A DNA stretch of 64,000 nucleotides from Fasciola hepatica (lineage: Eukaryota > Platyhelminthes > Trematoda > Plagiorchiida > Fasciolidae), in assembly GCA_948099385.1 (NCBI GenBank), contig CANUEZ040000183.1, forward strand, positions 1,984,001 to 2,048,000, given 5' to 3'. Shown here in pieces: positions 12,663 to 24,217 of this stretch. Position 1 is the stretch's first letter; each line of letters opens with the position of its first letter. The notes beneath the pieces are model-generated. The model was given only the letters and a program-made list of their open reading frames with translations. It searched no databases and was not told the origin of the DNA. The translations under genes and the position numbers were made by a program.

Positions 12663-13106
12663 CTACTGTAAATTTGGACTGGGCTTTTCGTGTGTGTGTG
12701 CTTTTGATTGTTGGCACTGAATACAGGTACAGGCCCGTGCAGTGACGTCATGATTCATGTTGTGCCAAAGATAATGGTAGTCGATGAGTTTATTGCAGAC
12801 CTTTATGTCTGGGTGAGACAAACCGTGTGCGGTTTCGAAAACCTGTCCCCTAGAACTGACGGTATGACTAGCCTTGGGCGTCCTTTGGACATGTCGCACA
12901 GTATGTAACCTTCGGCTGAAGAAATGGGAATGGACTGTAGCCGCAGCGACGAAATTCTCAAGCTCGAGATCGTCTGCTTGTGCTGATACAATGGCTTCAA
13001 GATTCATCAGGACGGAGGTGTTGAAGTTGATGTTATGAATGCAAAATAGCGCATCAGAGACAGAATTACTGACACCAGAGATATGATGCGCTTCACTTGT
13101 GAACAA
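12663..13106 (-). pseudogene. Gypsy A integrase zinc-binding region
   Basis: An open stretch of 147 codons carries the end of the RNase H/connection region and then an integrase HHCC zinc finger. The finger shows HGLSHPDIK, then YHYLWHNM, then CTCIQCQQSKA, which is the His-His-Cys-Cys layout with a W before the cysteines. It stops before the catalytic core; the core continues downstream in other frames with a VERFH-type motif near 12335. Integrase would insert the cDNA of the element. Inactive as it stands. Confidence 0.75.
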
Positions 13107-13216
13107 AGTGATGTGATTCAGTTGTTTAGACTCTCTGGGAGAGTATCTGTCCTTGGGGGTACGCAGTGCGACGATGATTCGTCTATGTTCAGAGTAGTCC
13201 GTGAATTCGGGTCCCT

Positions 13217-13639
13217 CTAAAACGCGCCTAAGGAGACGAATGCCCAGGTAAATAGCGAGGATTTCGCTGCCAAGGTGTTACACCTGGATTCAGCCGGTTG
13301 CTGTTTTATAGAGAAAAATGCAACAGGTTGCCAAAATAATCTAACTATTGTTTCAGTACTGCCGTTGGTCTGAGATGTGATAATGAGGTTAGGTTGCTGA
13401 TAGCCTGCTTCAGGGCAGCGGATGCATCTCGTGCGGCTTCTGTGAAAATCAGTTGCTTCGTTTTCTCTTTGGACAGATCTGTGAGTGATTGCATTAACTG
13501 AGCGCATCAGGTAATGTAAAGCCGATAAAATGACCAACCGGTCGAAACGCCTTAGCTGTTTGCATGACATGGGTTCACAGCAGTCTTGGTTAGCCTGAAC
13601 TTTCTCTTGCGGTGGTTTGATCCCTTTGGAAGTAACCAT
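13217..13639 (-). pseudogene. Gypsy A RT thumb and RNase H remnant
   Basis: This 140-codon frame begins with the conserved end of RT (MVTSKGIKPP, where the usual form is a glycine-rich 'GH-V-S-GI' turn). It passes through KQLRRFDRLV and ends with WQPVAFFS and the start of the RNase H. The middle is garbled by small insertions and deletions. The family assignment is firm; activity is excluded. Confidence 0.7.
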
Positions 13640-13981
13640 ATGGCCTAGAAATTCGATGGATTCTGTTTTTTTCGCGTTGACCGTGACCGCGTGTTGAAAC
13701 AGGCGGTCGCAAAGTCTGCGCAGATGTGTCAGATGTTTTTATTCAGAAGAGTTAGCGACCAGGGTGTCATCGGGATGGACAAACGCAAAAAATCCAAACC
13801 ACTGCAGGCCATATCGATGAAATGTTAGAAGGTTTTTGCAGCACTGCTAAGTGTAAACGACATTCGTCGAAACTTGAAAAGACCAACAGTTGTTGGTACG
13901 GTTGTTTTGGAGAAGCCTGTCTCGGCTACTGGAATTTGGTTACGTGTTCGCACAGGTGCATACGACTGCAAATTACACAAC

Positions 13982-14346
13982 TGTAGTGTTCGCGATTACC
14001 GGAGAACACAGTACTCAGCAAATCCGTTTATTAGCGCATCTGTAAGCATGTAAGCAAGCAAGCATGCCAGCGAACGACTGAATCATCTATAGGCAAGCGT
14101 AGGAAGTACATGTGATCGAGTGTAGTCAAGATGAGCCGCTCAGCAGCAACGAATCAACAAACATATATGGATCAGTGCCAAAGTCTGATTGGTTAGAACA
14201 AGCCATCCGTGGCATGGGTGGAGTCACAGTGGTGTGCGTACGTGCTTGCATGCGTGTGTGGTAGTAGCCGATTTCGAACAACCGATTGATAATTTTACCG
14301 GCACTGTAATGACGCAGTCAGCAGTCTAACCAATAGCAGAACCACA
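13982..14346 (-). mobile_element. Solo LTR with 4-bp target duplication
   Basis: A 365-base unit begins TGTAGTG and ends CCACA on the plus strand (TGT...ACA ends). It is flanked on both sides by CAAC (13978-13981 and 14347-14350). Read on the minus strand it has AATAAACGG about 55 bases before its end, as expected of an LTR polyadenylation signal. It sits inside the RT region of Gypsy remnant A, so it arrived later. A single LTR with target duplication is the product of recombination between the LTRs of a full element. Confidence 0.7.
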
Positions 14347-14362
14347 CAACACCTACTAACTG

Positions 14363-16656
14363 ATCCAGTTGTGAGATTTGTGATGTACGGAATAGGATAT
14401 CGGTTCGGGGTGTTCGCTCGGTTGAGTGAGCGATAATCTCCGCACGGTCTCTGGTCATCAGGTGACTTCATTGGGACCATGTGTAATGGTGATGCCCGCG
14501 GATTGTTGGAAGGCTAAATACTTTCCAGATTTATCATATGTTGAAACACTGCGCGGATTACACGGAGCTTCTCTGGGACTAATCTGCAGGACCGAGCGTG
14601 AACTGGAGGTCCCAGTGTGACGATGTAGTGGTTCACATCAGTGGTGATTGGAAGCAAGTTGTTGTTTGGGTGGACGAGGCTCGGGTACTCACAAAACAGG
14701 CAGTCGATTCCCGGTTCGGACGTGGGGATGGGCATGAGGATTGTTGGTGATTGGACTTCAGTCAGGGAACCGACAACGAAATTCGAAGTAACTCGATCTA
14801 TGACCTGTCTCCTTGTTTCCTTTCGGAAACATGGTAAAGAACGAATGGGAGTGGATTTTAAGGAAGTCCAGAGGCGATCATAGAAAACAGAGCTCGTTGG
14901 TCGGCTACTCTTCACAGAAGACCCATACACAACAAGAGCCTTCTCGTGATGAGTAGCAACAACATTCTTTCCCTATTGAGTGACTTTTCGGTATTGTCAG
15001 ACCATGTTAAGTCGTATGAATATTATCAACTCGGTGCAATCTTACTGCAAGAAGCGTGGCTTCGCAGTGACATCGACGATGAAATAGTTGCCAAGGATTT
15101 CTTGATACCATTTCATAAATTCTAGTAGATTACGCCGACATTTCTTTGTGCATAGTTGCTGGTTATTTTAATCATTTTCACGTTAATTCTTTTTATTCTC
15201 TCGGTCTTGTAAACACTGTCGATTCTCCGACTAGAACGCATGCTTTCCTAGATATTTTCTTAGTCAACAGTCCAAATAAATTTTTTCTACTTCATGTCGT
15301 TCCCTTCTTGGCTCGTCCGATCACGCTACAATCAAGGTTTTGTCAAAGATTTATAGCCACAACACCCTGACACTTCACGCAATATCACGACCGCAAAGTT
15401 CGCAAATGAAAGAATTTTTCGTACAACATGCTGATGTTAGAGGAAATGATTAGCCAGCTGACTTTTCTGTATTCTCAGACGCTGACATCTCTGTGTCTTG
15501 GGGTCATCTTACCAGTTGTGTTAATTGTGCTTTAACCTTTGTTGTTCCATCGAGACAGCACATTCGCCCAGTCGTTTCTCAATATCCCAAATTTATGCGG
15601 TTTCGTCGCTGAAATTTATACGATTTTAAACGCGGGGATTTCACAACGGTCAAGAGCATGATGAAACCAATCGGAATTTATCTATCGAGAGTGAAATAGT
15701 GAAATATATGACCAACCACTTGGAACGTAAAATCCATAGAGACATGGAGGCTACTAAAATATTCACGTGGAGATTTATGCATACGCAAGTCTTCTGTTGT
15801 GAATATCGAAGCTCTCAATCTATCTACCAATAAAGAAGTTTTGTTTCCCTTTTTTATATTGCCCTCGAACTCCCTTCAGTCGTGCGTCTTTTTTGTCTTT
15901 TCTCCCTGATGTTTAAGAAGGACTAATTCTTCTAAATTCTAGGAAATCCTCTGGACTAGACCCTCTCAGTTCTATGGTTCTCGAAGAGCCTGCGGCCACT
16001 CTCTCGCCTATTTTCTCCGAGCTGTTCAATCGGTGCTTGAAAGACAGAAAAATTCCTGTTTACTAGATGCCAGTGGCATTTATCAATGTTCCTAATAAGG
16101 ATTCATCTAAATTCCATACCACTGCTTGCTCCTCATAAGCTTTGAAAGTTCTTCAAAACTAAGTTCGATCATATATGGAGTCTCCCTTAAATGTTTCAGA
16201 TCCCTATCAGTTTGCTTATCGATCTTCTAGGTTGACTCTTTATGCTCTTGTTATCCTGATACATTACATTCTCTTGTCACCTGACAGATAGAGTAAAGCC
16301 CTTAGGACTTGCTTCCTTCACTACAGTGGAGCTCCTAATTGTGTTGACAGAAATGGGCTGTTCTCTTCTCTCTCCAATCCAGGTGTCGAGTCTCTCCTTA
16401 CTTCTCTGTTGAGTGACTATCTCCGTAACCATCAACAGTTCATCCGTTACAATGGCACTAGCTCTTTTGTTAATTCTACCCCCGGTATCTCTCAGGATGC
16501 CATATTATCATCATGTCTATTTTTACCCTAGGTATCTTCCATCCCCACCCGAGAACATAGCCTCCTTATCAAACTCGCTGACGATTTCGTTCCTGGCTCA
16601 CTTTATTTCTCTAACTCTCCCTTTCCAACCACTGGAAATGGCATCGCAGTGATTTC
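14363..16656. repeat. Inverted repeat arm A (2294 bp)
   Basis: The reverse complement of 29864-32141 matches this arm with only a few substitutions that I could see, plus one 16-base difference at about 14917-14932. The edges are sharp: at 14363 (ATCCAGTTGTGAG) and at 16656 (GTGATTTC) similarity stops at once. The arm holds a Gypsy pre-RT fragment on the minus strand and a CR1 fragment on the plus strand. Confidence 0.9.
14935..16656 (+). mobile_element. CR1-type LINE fragment (endonuclease to early RT)
   Basis: Plus-strand translations in changing frames show CR1 endonuclease blocks (LLQEAWLRSDIDD near 15050, AGYFNHFHVN near 15160, DSPTRTHAFLDIFLVN near 15225) and then the start of the RT fingers (SSGLDPLSSMVLEEPAA near 15955). 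It ends abruptly at 16656, where the partner copy on the minus strand at 29.2-31.6 kb carries on into the rest of RT. Several stops; not functional. Confidence 0.7.
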
Positions 16657-19119
16657 ACAAGTATCCTGAGGATTACAGTTTAAAGTGGACTTATCTCCAG
16701 CTATTTTTTTTTATCGTTTTATAGCAGGAGACCGGTGCTATGAAACTCTGCTTGGTCAAAATTCCTCAGCAATGGTCTCGTTTGGAAATTTAAATGAAAG
16801 CGGACTCGTCACGCTGCGTTTCCCCATGTAGTGTTATGCAAATGCTCGGAGTATTTTCCATTCCACCTACATTCGGTAAAGTATGCTTTTTATGAACGAT
16901 TGAGGCACAATATGGGACGGTAAAATCAACTGCGTTCTGCACATTGTTAAGGCGACTACGGATTCCTGCTGCAGCCGAATCAATGAAGCGGCCGTCTGCA
17001 TTGAGACGTGTGGAAGTGTTTTCAGTCAGCTCTATGATGTTGGTGAAAGGGCTTAATTTTGTGAGAATCTGGCAGACTGATACAAGGCAAATATACGAAG
17101 CAGATGCGTTTTTTCTGTTGTCTGGGCCCTCTCAGTAATCAGACTGAATGCGTCTGCTAATGCCACAGGGCAATGATCGTGTCTAATAGAAGGTTGCATA
17201 GTATTTTTACTGCTGTGGTGCGTGCACACACTACTTAGCAAGTAGTTAATTTCTGAAAATGGAACTATGGATGGTTGTGGATCACCAACGCCGCCATGCC
17301 CAAAAGACTAAATGCAATATGGTGAACGACGACAGGCGAACCGCACGATTGCTCCTCCGTCGGATGGTGACTGTCTTCAAGTGAACAGGACAGCTATTGT
17401 GCAAAGAAGCGTGTTTGTAGTATTTGGTTAATTTTGTTAAATACGAACGAGCTCGTTTTAATGTACAACCTGCTACTCGGCTAGTCTTGTGGATTATAAC
17501 ACTACGGCAGGCTACAGGGCGGATAATCTTAGTTTTTAAGCTCATATGCAGCCAAAGATATAAAAATGCCCCGCAGAAATAGCTTACCTAGCAAGTCGCT
17601 TACATCAAATTGACACTGAGTATTTATAAAATCAGAAACTGCAGATAAAGGCAACCACGAGATTCTGGAAGTCAGCAACATAATCACATCTCATTGGTGA
17701 CAACCAACTGCTGAGGTTGAACAAAGAGAATAATCGACGAAAGAAAGTAACCCGGAACAACCTTGGATACCATGCTAACCCGTTCTCCGTGATATTGTAT
17801 GAGCTGGAAGTAGATTGAACGGACTTGTTAACATAAAGTAATGAAATGAGGACAAATCAGTTGACAGCCTTAGTGACAACTCATTTGGACTGCTGGTTTT
17901 ATCACACGTACCCGTGATTGGCTCCCTATATATTTCCAAGTAGTAAATCACTCATAAGCGTATTCTCGTGCCGTCTTCGTCTAACTACCGTGCGAACAGT
18001 AGAACCGTTAACCTGGACGACTTATCTGGAGTCCGCTAGTTCGCTTCATGTTTTTCCGTTTTTATCAGCCATTTTTTGCTGCCAAGTTTGCGCCCGACTT
18101 CATTTCCAGTTTTGAGGATTTTACTTTCATGTGCCTACGAACAAGCATGTAATTATCACGTTGCGAAGTTCGACCTCCGATGGGTTTATTCATAATGTTT
18201 GTGCACTGTACAGTTTATTCATTCTGAGCTTGAAGAGGTTAGTGCTATGGTAATGTGGGAAACGTTAGTACGGTGTTTCGAATTGCTGCGGGTATAGATA
18301 AGAATAAACAAGTGAATATCATTTGTTGACATCTCTTACTCCAGACGATCAAAAAAATGGGCAAGGAATTCTCAAGTCAGTTCAGAAGCGTAAATGTCAT
18401 TACTATTGATGGAAAAATGAAAGGGCAGCAGCTGCCAAAGAGTGGAGACTGAGAAATCGTGCATTAAGATGCTGGCTCTTCACTGGGTACGGTCCAGAAC
18501 GTGAACAAAGAAGAGAGAAATTCCCCTTCGGGTGTTTTTGTGGTATTCTGATGTAATGGATGTAAAATTCCGCAGTTCTACGGAACACGCGATTCCGAAT
18601 GACTCTGCGCAGTCCAGAAATAGCAGAGAAGGAACAGACAGGAATTCTTACGGAGGGGCCAACGGAATCGAATAGAACGGAACTGGTTTTACATGTGTAA
18701 TAGATTGATAAACCGGAAAAATAATGTACTATCAACAATCGGCAGTGCCAAGTGATCAGAAAACAGCTCCAACAGAAAGACAGTGAGGCAAAACAGGCAC
18801 ACAGTAGACTGGATAATACAGCATCGGGTAAATTAGACAAGAGAATTATACCAGAGTTCGAACAGATATCGGCCAGGTTACTCCGGCATAGTACAGACTG
18901 AAGAAATCCGTATTGCATCAGCTTGGAAACGGTAAGACTATATGCACTTTTGACGCCCAAACCAGGCAGTCTGTCCTGTCAGCCAGCACAACAAAATTGC
19001 GGTGGTCGGAAATGAACTGAAAAACCATTACTACGGAAACGACGGTCCCTAGTCATGCTCGCTGAAAGAATGAGAACACCGGTTCACTTGAAAAACAATT
19101 TGAAATTGTACTTTGCGCA
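16657..19119. other. No recognised gene; one unexplained open frame
   Basis: This starts at the abrupt edge of the inverted arm. On the minus strand an open frame of about 115 codons runs from about 17130 to 16785. It contains LNADGRFIDSAAAGI and VDFTVPYCASIVHK, has no usable ATG near its start and no family that I recognise. The 185-codon minus frame at 18403-18960 has no domain and low-complexity character, so I do not call it. Confidence 0.4.
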
Positions 19120-19145
19120 ACTGTTACGCACAAACATCAAAAATT

Positions 19146-19276
19146 ATATGGTGGAAAACAAAAAGAATCAGCATTTTGTTTTTTACCATTTTTTCTTTCA
19201 CTTTATTCTACTCCCCTCCCCTTATTTTTTTAATTGTCGTAGCTGCCTTTGCACTTCACCCAATCTCAAGCTGGTG

Positions 19277-19348
<72 letters not shown>
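19146..19348 (+). repeat. Dispersed repeat with (TA)n tail, family R4, copy 1
   Basis: This segment matches the reverse complement of 50507-50700. Shared parts are a purine-rich start with AGTCAGCATTTT / AATCAGCATTTT, a pyrimidine-rich middle, then GGTGTAATATATA running into the TA tract (19278-19348 here). A shared 3' junction into TA repeats suggests a retroelement tail. Confidence 0.5.
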
Positions 19349-19351
<3 letters not shown>

Positions 19352-19726
19352 TTTTTCGAAGCAATCACGACAGGTTCTGGCACTACGGCATAAATCGTCA
19401 TTCATCGATGGCTACTAACCAGTAAGACCAACAAGAGACTTCATTTATGCAATGCCCAGGAATCTGGAATGCATATCCTGCAAAACTTCAGCTCGCAAAG
19501 TAGGGTTACGACGATTCTGTCGTCGCGGCACAAGATACTATCAAACCTCACTGAAATTTTTTCGCGTCGTGGATTGAAATTAGGAAATGTACGCCAAACA
19601 TCTACTCGATATCCAGCTCGAACACAAGATATGATGGCATGGTAGTACTTCTTGGTTTCACATACAAGACCTGCCCGACTAACGGGTGGTAGGGGAGGTT
19701 TCTTTAGAAGTGGCGTAGCGGGACAA

Positions 19727-20128
19727 TCAATCTGCACGTAGAATGGGTTGTGCTTGAAGATGTTGCATATCATAATAGGCTGATAAAGCGACACTCCAGA
19801 GATGAACCATAACTGCTGAAGGTTTAGCTAAGGACCGATGTGGATTATAGATAAACTTCAGTGCTATATGATCAGTGGCTATGGTGAAGTGAGTGCCAAA
19901 CAAATGTTTACATGAATGACGAGCGGTCCAATAAACAGCCCAAGCCTCGTGCCGTGTTGGTGAATGTCCAAATTCAGCGGTACTGGGTCTGCGAGGAATG
20001 CACAAAACAGGACGACCCTCTGGTTCCAGCGTGTCCGCGATATCAGTAGGAGACACGTCCGTAATACTAGTTGAAATACATGTGGGGGGAACGAGGCGAA
20101 GTACAGCATCAGCAGACAAAAGCGTCAA
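19727..20128 (-). pseudogene. Gypsy C RNase H fragment
   Basis: A 133-codon frame carries the second half of a Gypsy RNase H and the connection after it: LEPEGRPVLCI, RRPSTAEFGHSPTRHE, AVYWTARHSCKHLFG, TIATDHIALKFI and then KPSAVMVHLWSVALSAY. The TDH residues of the RNase H active-site region are present. The order and spacing fit the family, but the flanking frames are broken, so no working polyprotein remains. Confidence 0.75.
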
Positions 20129-20379
20129 TGAACCGCGTAAGCATTGCTGATACGCTGAAGACCACTGGAACGTCTTTTGGGAAAAAATGCCAAATAAAGG
20201 TACAGTTCTAGCAGCAAACTTAGAAGTAAATCTAGGGTAATGAGGAAGAGTCCAGCAGAGAAACTAATTCAACAAAACAATTGAGATCAGGGCGAAGACC
20301 AGGAGCATCTACCGAATAACCTAAACAAGAGAAATGAGTATAATGCTGGTCGGCAGTCCTTTGAACTCCACCTCCAACT

Positions 20380-20560
20380 CACAAACCTAAGGCCATCCGA
20401 TCGCCCTGCACTCCGAAGCACGAAGCTCGAGTTCCGCTATTGTTAGATCTCAGCGGTGGTGCGCATCCTCCGCCGCACTCAGGGTTTGAACCCGGGACCT
20501 TTCTCCTCCAGGGCGTGAGTGTTACCTCTGCGCCATGAATACACGTAGTTAAAGGACTTG
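20380..20560 (-). mobile_element. tRNA-derived SINE-like insertion in Gypsy C
   Basis: On the minus strand an A box TGGCGCAGAGGTAACA (20520-20535) is followed by a B box GGTTCAAACCC (20482-20492) with tRNA-like spacing. It lies between gag and the RT connection of Gypsy remnant C and so interrupts it. The limits are approximate; the arms are too mismatched for a working tRNA. Confidence 0.5.
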
Positions 20561-21019
20561 AGAGAGCCCTCGGTTCGTTGTTGTTCGGGATCATCGGTTT
20601 CGAAATCTCTCTCGTTTAGTCAGGATCTGCTCCTGTATAATGTTGATAACCCTCGATCCTCAGTTGGTAACACGATGAAGATGATACTCGTCAGTGCGCA
20701 AAGGAGTAGAACTTGAAACGCTGCAGCGGGATAAAGTGTGTACTGGAGGAATGCAAGAGCGTGCAGACAGTACACAGAGGGAGCAAGTGGTGCCACCAAA
20801 TCCAGTAAACGTTCAGATAAACAAAGTTCTTCCAGAGTCTGTGTGTGTACCTGTTATTTCAGCAACACCACAGTTCTACACACATACTACCTGAACACCG
20901 TTGTGGCGTTTTGCAGCACTAAATCGGCTGCTCAGTCGAGGGTGTTTCTGATCACAATAGTTGCATCCTTTCCGTTGTTTGACTAGCTGAACTGACCGAG
21001 AATGAGAATTAGGACCGAA

Positions 21020-21385
21020 TTAATAGCCTGAAGGAAAGTAATTCACGGGATTTGATGGTGAATCAGAGGAGAATTTCGGGTTTTTCATGCTGAACAACAC
21101 TGGAGGCTTGTTAATAACGGTACCAAGCGCATCCTGATATTGCTGACATAGAAGCTTTGGTGATTGGAAAGTGCATTCGGGAAGCAGAAAACTCTGTTGA
21201 AACTTGGTAGAGTTGATACCAGCAATTAGTCTGTCTCGTAACCGCTTCTCGTTCTGATCACCAAAACTACATTTCGTGGGCTGCATCTGCAATCGCCACA
21301 CGAAATCCCTAGTTGGTTGATTGGCACCTCGTGTAGTTGAACATGGAGAGGAGCAGTGACCTAACACTGACTGACGCGACTGCAT
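21020..21385 (-). pseudogene. Gypsy C gag fragment
   Basis: A 121-codon frame shows QNEKRLRDRLIAGI, STKFQQSFLLPECTFQS and LCQQYQDALGT, typical of a Gypsy capsid C-terminal domain in trematode elements. A damaged zinc-finger motif follows in a neighbouring frame. Gag would form the particle that packages element RNA. Truncated at the upstream end. Confidence 0.65.
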
Positions 21386-21419
21386 TACTAATGTGGAAGA
21401 GATCGTTAGGTTAATTGTG

Positions 21420-22317
21420 AATGCAGTAAAAGTGGTTTGGGTGTGTACGACTCGCTAATGTTGGGGGGTTCTTATGAAATCTATCTTTAATTTCACACAT
21501 GGTGTTATGCCAGGATAAAGTAAGGCTTAGAAGCGCAAAAGTAATGGTGGTCTGTGGGATATTCATCATCTTCGAGAAGTGTCCATTTGGAATGATATAA
21601 GAAAGTTATAGTTTCGGCGGGACTGGTTCGAATAACAATGATGCCCATTCGCACCTATCTTAGGACCAGATCACGTGTAGTTGAGGACGGTGGTATCATC
21701 TAACATTGCTAATCAGTTACTGCGGCCACGACTGCAGGACTATAAACGAGAGGTTTGCATGGCGATTCCAGCGAAGTTCATTGGCTACGGCTTTTGTATC
21801 CATGTTTCAAAAGATTATCTGATGAGGTTAAGACGAACATATTGGTGAAGCTACATATCTGAAAACAGGCACTGATGAATCATACAATTTCAAGATCGAG
21901 TTGAGAGGCTGTCACGGTGATTTGCGAAATTATCGCAGATTCGAAAAACTGCCAGTTTAATTTGCGAACAGAGAGCAACGGTTGATGGTGGCATTCTTAC
22001 AGTGCATTTCATTGGTCAGCTGGCCGCAATCCTCACTGGTCGACTATTGGCCGTTGTGACCACCTGTCTTCTTATGCTGTCTCCATGCGTCATGTCGCGT
22101 TCACGGATGTGCGTCGACCTGGTGAATCAGTGGGGCCGTGTGATCTGAGCGAGGAAACCAAGCTGCCCTCACCCTGTGAATACGAACGACTCGCAATACC
22201 GTGTAGATCTTCGGGCCAGTGAATGTACTTCATTTATCCGATAGACAAAGTTGTGATACTGGTCTTCGAATAAGGTCAGCATCGGATCTATAGACATGAT
22301 TCAGAAACAGAAACACC
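21420..22317. other. Intergenic, no gene recognised
   Basis: Sequence between Gypsy C and RTE copy 1. I saw no coding frame or repeat partner. Confidence 0.45.
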
Positions 22318-22325
22318 ATCACGGC

Positions 22326-22461
22326 GAGACTGTATCTTGACGTGGTGTGATGGCTTGCGTACCTCTATGACCCAAAGGGCTATAGAGGATGGCTTCCCTA
22401 AACCGGAGATACAGTCATGGCTGACGTGTCAATAGGTAGAGGCTAGACAAAGTCCAGTCTC
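22326..22461 (+). other. RTE copy 1 5' terminal paired region
   Basis: GAGACTG (22326-22332) is complementary to CAGTCTC (22455-22461). The latter is followed by a hairpin CCTGG-TCTT-CCAGG. Between them is a strong hairpin CCTCTAT...ATAGAGG. The same layout occurs at the 5' ends of copies 2, 3 and 4; the possible ribozyme meaning is treated under findings. Confidence 0.4.
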
Positions 22462-22669
22462 CTGGTCTTCCAGGTTGAGAGTCGATCTGAGCTGCCAACT
22501 CAGTCGGTAAAATTAGTGGAAGAATAATTGATTCAAGCAAATTGGCTTCCACTAAGCCATCCCGCTACCTTGAGGATAGGTTCTTGTTAGAACTAAAGGC
22601 TTTGGTTGAGAACCCCAATCGTTCTGCTTTGCGGCTAGACACCCCAGCAGTACCGGTCTTACATCTCCT

Positions 22670-23644
22670 ATGAACTGCACAAATAGAAAGAATTCCGTGC
22701 TGCATCGGTCGTCGCGCAGGATAATCAGGACCGTACTGTCCATTGCATGGGGAGGGATGGGTAGTAATAAGTGGGCTACTGCTCAGAGTCCCCTCTCTTT
22801 TGTCCAACCTTTGTCTTCTGTCATCAATTACCTATCTTTGCCTCTTCCATTCATCCAAAATGCTCCCACTGATGACACGGTCGATACTCGCAACGATTCA
22901 TTGTCAAACAGTATAGGGAATAACCCTCTATCTTGTAACTCATATTTTCTCAAGCCTCGTCAGCCTCTGAATCCTGGCTCCTTCAACGTGCGTACACTCA
23001 TGCAGGTCGGTCAGCAGACGTGTCTAGCCCTTACAATGAACTCTCTGAAGATTGATGTATGCTGCTTAAGTGGAACGCGTATACAGGATTCGAGCAGTGT
23101 AATTCAACTAACTGCTCCTGGTATCTCATCGAGGTATTTTCTGCGCACCTCAGGAGGCGAAGCAGCTAGAGCTGTGGGTCAACGTGGTATAGGAATAGTC
23201 TTGACCGACAAGGCTGCGGCTACCCTCTTAGACTGGATCCCGGTTAACGGTCGTTTATGTGCTGTAAGACTCCAGGGGTCAGTTGGCGTTCGAAAGGATA
23301 GTTGCGTTAAACACGATTTGTTTGTGATCTCGGCGTACGTTCCAACGGACTGCAGCTCAGACGCGCAGAAAGATGAGTTCTATGATAAACTCGCCACCCT
23401 CGTTCGCAAGAGCAAAGGTTCTGGCATTGTAGTGCTAGCTGGTGACTTCAATGCACAAGTTGGCAAACTTAGTGAGTCAGAAGCCTGTTTAGGTGGGCGT
23501 TGTGCTTTACCTGCTGAGCGTACAGATAACGGGGATAGACTTCTCCAGTTTTGTGCAACAATCGATTGTTTTTGTCTAGCATCAATTTTCGACACAGCTC
23601 GCGTCGCACAGCGACATGGCGCTCTAACTCTAAAGGTACTTTGA
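22670..23644 (+). pseudogene. RTE copy 1 endonuclease region
   Basis: This 324-codon frame carries an apurinic-endonuclease-like domain that nicks target DNA for reverse transcription. Visible blocks: FNVRTLMQVGQQ, CCLSGTRIQDSS, a GQRGIGIVLT block, SAYVPTDCS and LAGDFNAQVGKL. The block usually written S/Q-E-T-R has Gly in place of the catalytic Glu. A frameshift follows near 23615, and then a TAA at about 23647 stands where Gln is expected just before IDHIAVSYRWR. Copy 3 shares all three changes. The true start is uncertain; the first ATG lies after an open upstream stretch. Confidence 0.75.
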
Positions 23645-24217
23645 GCTAAATTGATCATATCGCCGTAAGCTACCGGTGGCGCAGTTCTGTTCAGAAATGT
23701 AGATCTTACTGGTCCACGTAAGTAGAGTCGGACCATGCATTAGTTTTAATGTGATTATCCCTCCAGCTCCATGATAATCGTCGCAAACTCAGTTAGTCGT
23801 GCGATTTGCGTATGATCCAGAAGTCCGCACCAATTATGAGCAGAAGTCAGCACATGAGCTAGGATCTACGACGAACAGTAATGTAGATGAGCATTGGGCC
23901 CATATCCAGCAGGCAATGCAAGTGGCAGCAGGTTTTGTCTGTGATCGTAGATCCGATGTCCATAAAAGACACTGGAATTCGCAAGAGTCGTTGAGTATAA
24001 TAGAGCAAAAACGTTAGCTCTCACACAGTAAGGAGGTGAATAAGATACGTGGAAAACTACAAACGCAAGGTACGAAAGGCGTTAAGAATGATCGCAAAAG
24101 TTGGTGGGTCAAGGTAGCCGAAGAAATGGTAATAGCGGCTGGTTCAGAAAACAGTGAAACACCGTTCAAACTTCCGAAGATTTTGAATATTGGTGTGGTT
24201 TGTAGCTCAGATTGGTG

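Larger units (their letters stand above)
11660..14930 (-). mobile_element. Ty3/Gypsy remnant A: pol (RT, RNase H, integrase)
   Basis: Minus-strand pieces follow pol order. They are a pre-RT linker and first RT motif (14930 to about 14300), the rest of RT (about 13960-13640), the RNase H side (to 13217), an HHCC zinc-binding domain (13106-12663), the integrase core near 12300-12400 and the C-terminal basic end to about 11660. Many stops and frameshifts make it a pseudo-element. A solo LTR at 13982-14346 interrupts RT. No gag or protease is attached on the upstream side; a CR1 fragment (14935-16656) sits there instead. The missing gag-protease lies in inverted orientation at 27.95-29.1 kb (see the inversion finding). 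Confidence 0.8.
19350..21385 (-). mobile_element. Ty3/Gypsy remnant C: gag, RNase H and integrase pieces
   Basis: In minus-strand order: gag (21385 to about 20950), a broken nucleocapsid zinc motif (CNYCDQKH near 20950, later cysteines lost), a SINE-like insertion (about 20380-20560), the RT connection (about 20370-20140), RNase H (20128-19800) and the integrase zinc finger (about 19520-19350). Protease and most of RT are missing. It ends against a (TA)n tract. Frameshifts and stops throughout. Confidence 0.7.

Noticed and set aside
18403..18960. 185-codon open frame on the minus strand
   Set aside because: It has no recognisable domain and a composition rich in Ser, Leu and Cys such as an antisense frame gives. 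No splice or start context supports it.
19268..19418. Open frames containing long Ile-Tyr repeats (also near 41.0, 41.9 and 50.6 kb)
   Set aside because: They are translations of (TA)n microsatellites, not proteins.
22318..22470. Full HDV-like ribozyme in RTE copy 1
   Set aside because: P1 and the P4-like hairpin pair, but I could find no P2' and no suitable catalytic cytosine after P4. Only copy 4 gives the complete order, and even there P3 is not standard.
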